This document shows positions 62,219 through 64,000 of a stretch of 64,000 bases of DNA, one piece after another. The DNA comes from Planctomycetaceae bacterium. Its GTDB lineage: Bacteria > Planctomycetota > Planctomycetia > Pirellulales > Pirellulaceae. Under the pieces are notes generated by a model, which was not told where the DNA came from, made no database searches, and saw only the letters and a program-made list of their open reading frames with translations. The stretch is from the NCBI GenBank assembly GCA_020638995.1, contig JACKHM010000006.1:266786-330785 (forward strand), given 5' to 3'. A program made the translations under genes and the position numbers. Positions within the stretch are counted from its first letter, which is position 1. Each line of letters begins with the position of its first letter.

Positions 62219-62255
62219 AGGCCTCTTCAGGTTTCTGCCCCACCTGGAGAGGCCT
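62219..62255 (+). other. Stem-loop 2 with loop TTCTGCCCC
   Basis: AGGCCTCTTCAGGT (62219-62232) pairs over 14 bp with ACCTGGAGAGGCCT (62242-62255), with one G-U pair in RNA. The 9-nt loop TTCTGCCCC matches hairpin 1 in 8 of 9 bases while the stems differ. TTTCCTATTTCTT follows, which is too interrupted for a strong U-tract on the plus strand, so this may be a weak terminator or a leader structure. It ends 178 bp before the ATG of the next gene. Confidence 0.65.
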
Positions 62256-62433
62256 TTCCTATTTCTTGCTCGCTCTCTACGAACTCAATACATCTGCGAG
62301 GCGTTCGTATTGATCCCGTAGGATCGCGTGTTAGAACTAACGTCGAGAATTCAAAGCGAATGTTCCGAAGTCGCGCTCGGAGCGTTTGAGGGCTGTGAGC
62401 GGGTAGCTCGACCATCAGGTTCCGTGATCTGTC

Positions 62434-63984
62434 ATGCCATCCCAGCGGATTCGACTGTTACATGTTTTGCATGAGGCCGGTTGGTTGCCCAATCATGCAA
62501 ACTTAGCGTTTGAAAATGGCGATGATCTTCTTCCGTCGATTCTTGCCACATGGGCCGACTACGATTGTATGTCGCTGCCGAAACGAGAGCGACTTCGATT
62601 CGAAGAGAAACAGTCTTGGTTATTGGAGCAGATGACGAGTGGTGCGCAACTCACTTCCCTTCCGATAACAGATGATCAACTGGGAATATCGCTCGGTGAC
62701 CGACTGGTGTGGTGGCCTCATGGAAGGCCAGATCGTCGACTTGTCGGAATAGTTAGTTCTCGGCTCGGTCGACGTTTGGATAAACAAGTGGCTTGGCTTA
62801 GCGTGTTCCGCGCGGCGTGTTCGAAGATCAATCGCGACCATGATGTTCTGCTTACTGCAGCATCCACGACACCCGAGCAATTCGTCCAGCGTGCTGCCGA
62901 ACTGTTTGGTGTTCAAGTCGTGTTGATGATCTGTCCTCGGGAGGCCGAAAAAATACCTGCATGGTTCAATCGCGTAATTCACCAACAAAGGTTGGTCCGC
63001 AGAACGAACGTGTTTCCGGGATTTGTATCACCGGAGCTTCACACCCTTTCCGCCGGTGCGTTGCGTCGCACGGACCTCACGAATACGCCGCTTCGCGACC
63101 GAATCGTTGTGTCACTGTCTCAAAAGCTTCTAGTCTTTCATCTTCGGCGAGCGGGCCATTTGGACCGCTTGGTTCGCGCGAAATTAGAAAGTGCGAATAC
63201 CGCGACAGGGTCGGTAGTCATTGCGCTCGGAGCAGAGCTGATTAAGCGAGACTATGCCAATGAACTACTTGATTCAGGGGCAGTCGGATGGGTTGTTCTA
63301 TCATCAACACAGTCCGATTTGACCTCGACTTCATTTCTTCCAAAGACAGACTCAGCATCGATCGTCGAGTTGCCCACGGATGACGATTGGCATTTGCTCA
63401 CTCACTGCACTAGATCCCAATCGGATGGCTGGCCCGATCAATGTTGGACGAATTACTTGGATGAACTGTTACTGAACACTGAAGCAATGGATCGCTCAGC
63501 GTTTGCGTCGCTTCAGAGGATTATCGCGATGCAACGACTAATTGCTACTTCGCGGATGATACGAGGGAACACCGCCGTTGTATGTTTTACCGCAGTGCCG
63601 GTGAATGCATCGCTCAAACTTCGTACGTTTCGGTCGCACCTCGGACGATGGGACTTTGAACCCTATGGCATCTGTATCGACCGCCGGTGGCTACAGGAAA
63701 GAGGCTGCGCTCCTGTTGCGTACGGCGACGCATCCCTTTGGGACTCGCTTACCCCGCGCGAGCGTCCATTCTTTCAAATGCAGGCAAGCACAACTCGTAG
63801 AACTTCTCGAGTGATTGATTGGACGGTCGAACAAGAGTGGCGGCACGTCGGTGACCTCGTTCTGAACGAGTTGCCAAAGCACAAAGGCATCGTCTTTGTA
63901 CCAACTGAGGAAGAGGCGAAGCGATTGGCGGTACTCAGCCGTTGGCCGGTGGCTGTGCTCGACGGCGCCCGGACCGTCGATTAG
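62434..63984 (+). CDS. Uncharacterised protein with C-terminal EWR-type motif
   Basis: The 516-residue product is soluble and starts MPSQRIRLLHVLHEAGWLPN. I do not recognise the N-terminal part. A middle alpha/beta segment has VLMICPREAEKIPAWF and TGSVVIALGAELIKRDYANE, a DELLDSGAVGWVVLSSTQSD-like strand, and ITRMQ-type helices. The C-terminal part has VVCFTAVP, then a GICIDRRWLQERGCAPVAYG segment, and WTVEQEWRHVGDLVL. This arrangement (CFT, G-[IV]-x-x-D/F-R-x-x-L, P-V-x-Y, E-x-EWR) resembles DUF2971-like and some abortive-infection proteins, so a defence role is possible but unproven. No signal peptide is seen. It follows the hairpin-rich region and its stop is 16 bp before the right edge. 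Confidence 0.7.
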   Translation: MPSQRIRLLHVLHEAGWLPNHANLAFENGDDLLPSILATWADYDCMSLPKRERLRFEEKQSWLLEQMTSGAQLTSLPITDDQLGISLGDRLVWWPHGRPDRRLVGIVSSRLGRRLDKQVAWLSVFRAACSKINRDHDVLLTAASTTPEQFVQRAAELFGVQVVLMICPREAEKIPAWFNRVIHQQRLVRRTNVFPGFVSPELHTLSAGALRRTDLTNTPLRDRIVVSLSQKLLVFHLRRAGHLDRLVRAKLESANTATGSVVIALGAELIKRDYANELLDSGAVGWVVLSSTQSDLTSTSFLPKTDSASIVELPTDDDWHLLTHCTRSQSDGWPDQCWTNYLDELLLNTEAMDRSAFASLQRIIAMQRLIATSRMIRGNTAVVCFTAVPVNASLKLRTFRSHLGRWDFEPYGICIDRRWLQERGCAPVAYGDASLWDSLTPRERPFFQMQASTTRRTSRVIDWTVEQEWRHVGDLVLNELPKHKGIVFVPTEEEAKRLAVLSRWPVAVLDGARTVD

Positions 63985-64000
63985 GAGTTTGAATAGCTAG

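Larger units (their letters stand above)
61415..62433. other. About 1 kb without a supported gene, rich in inverted repeats
   Basis: This is one of the longest gene-free stretches in the window. It lies between divergent genes. It contains a 106-bp inverted-repeat element (61915-62020), two hairpins with the same loop (62168-62210 and 62219-62255), a small stem TCAACC/GGTTGA (61884-61901), and a direct repeat AGTTAGGnnnnTGACAT (62109-62125 and 62152-62168). Open frames inside it have no recognisable features. The pattern suggests mobile-element remnants and a structured leader of the last gene. Confidence 0.6.

Overview
The window looks like chromosomal DNA of a planctomycete, most likely a Pirellulales/Pirellulaceae relative. 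The lineage evidence is indirect but consistent. It includes a DUF1559-type prepilin with a FTLVELLVVIAIIG start, two giant exported proteins with an N-terminal LEPR-XLL-like motif (EALEERLNLS, MESRVLLAA), a Tat-exported Gfo/Idh/MocA oxidoreductase, a very large PQQ-propeller/TPR protein, an ExbB/ExbD operon led by a long TPR protein, and a MoxR-DUF58-BatA-VWA cluster. GC is moderate and genes are spread over both strands. I saw no rRNA, tRNA, CRISPR array or intact transposase.

Layout. Bases 1-5590 (minus): TPR protein, exbB, exbD and a membrane-anchored prenyltransferase-repeat protein that runs off the left edge. 6006-9755 (minus): methyltransferase, GT2 glycosyltransferase and a polytopic GT39-like protein, with overlapping genes suggesting a polyprenyl-linked sugar operon. 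9908-13402 (plus): an amidohydrolase/deaminase and a CehA/McbA-like PHP protein. 13421-17585: a membrane-anchored Ser/Thr kinase (minus), a GT4 glycosyltransferase (plus) and an exported endonuclease/exonuclease/phosphatase-fold enzyme (minus). 17599-24805 (minus): MoxR ATPase, DUF58, BatA-like VWA protein and a second membrane VWA/GATase-like protein. 25060-29778 (minus): a 1572-residue PQQ/TPR protein. 30230-32103: HU-like protein and a Tat-exported oxidoreductase, convergent, each with its own intrinsic terminator. 32425-39865 (plus): a small exported coiled-coil protein, a Calx-beta/RTX surface protein and a charge-block Arg/Glu-rich protein. 39935-44082: a planctomycete-type orphan, an O6-alkylguanine-DNA alkyltransferase, and a CehA/McbA-amidohydrolase gene pair. 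44253-50036 (plus): a type II secretion/pseudopilin-like operon with three consecutive GspF-like genes, GspI/J/K-like minor pseudopilins and a DUF1559 prepilin. 50547-52699 (plus): a YrdC/Sua5-YwlE-like fusion, rpiB and a GlsB/YeaQ membrane protein. 52722-58454 (minus): a 1910-residue surface protein with thioredoxin and cyclophilin domains. 59045-61414: a divergent Nramp homologue and an exported beta-helix protein. 61415-62433: a non-coding stretch with a 106-bp MITE-like inverted repeat and two hairpins sharing one loop sequence. 62434-63984: an uncharacterised 516-residue protein.

How it fits together. Much of the window serves the cell envelope: energy transduction (ExbB/D), glycan assembly (GT2, GT39-like, GT4), envelope chaperone/VWA functions (MoxR cluster), pseudopilin assembly, and very large secreted proteins. 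The points most worth following up are the triple-GspF pseudopilin operon without a local ATPase, the YrdC-YwlE fusion whose P-loop carries the Thr typical of protein-arginine phosphatases, the thioredoxin-cyclophilin adhesin-like protein, the block-charged KSHW protein, the Nramp homologue lacking the canonical metal ligands, and the paired same-loop hairpins before the last gene. All assignments were made by reading the sequence; no database search was run.
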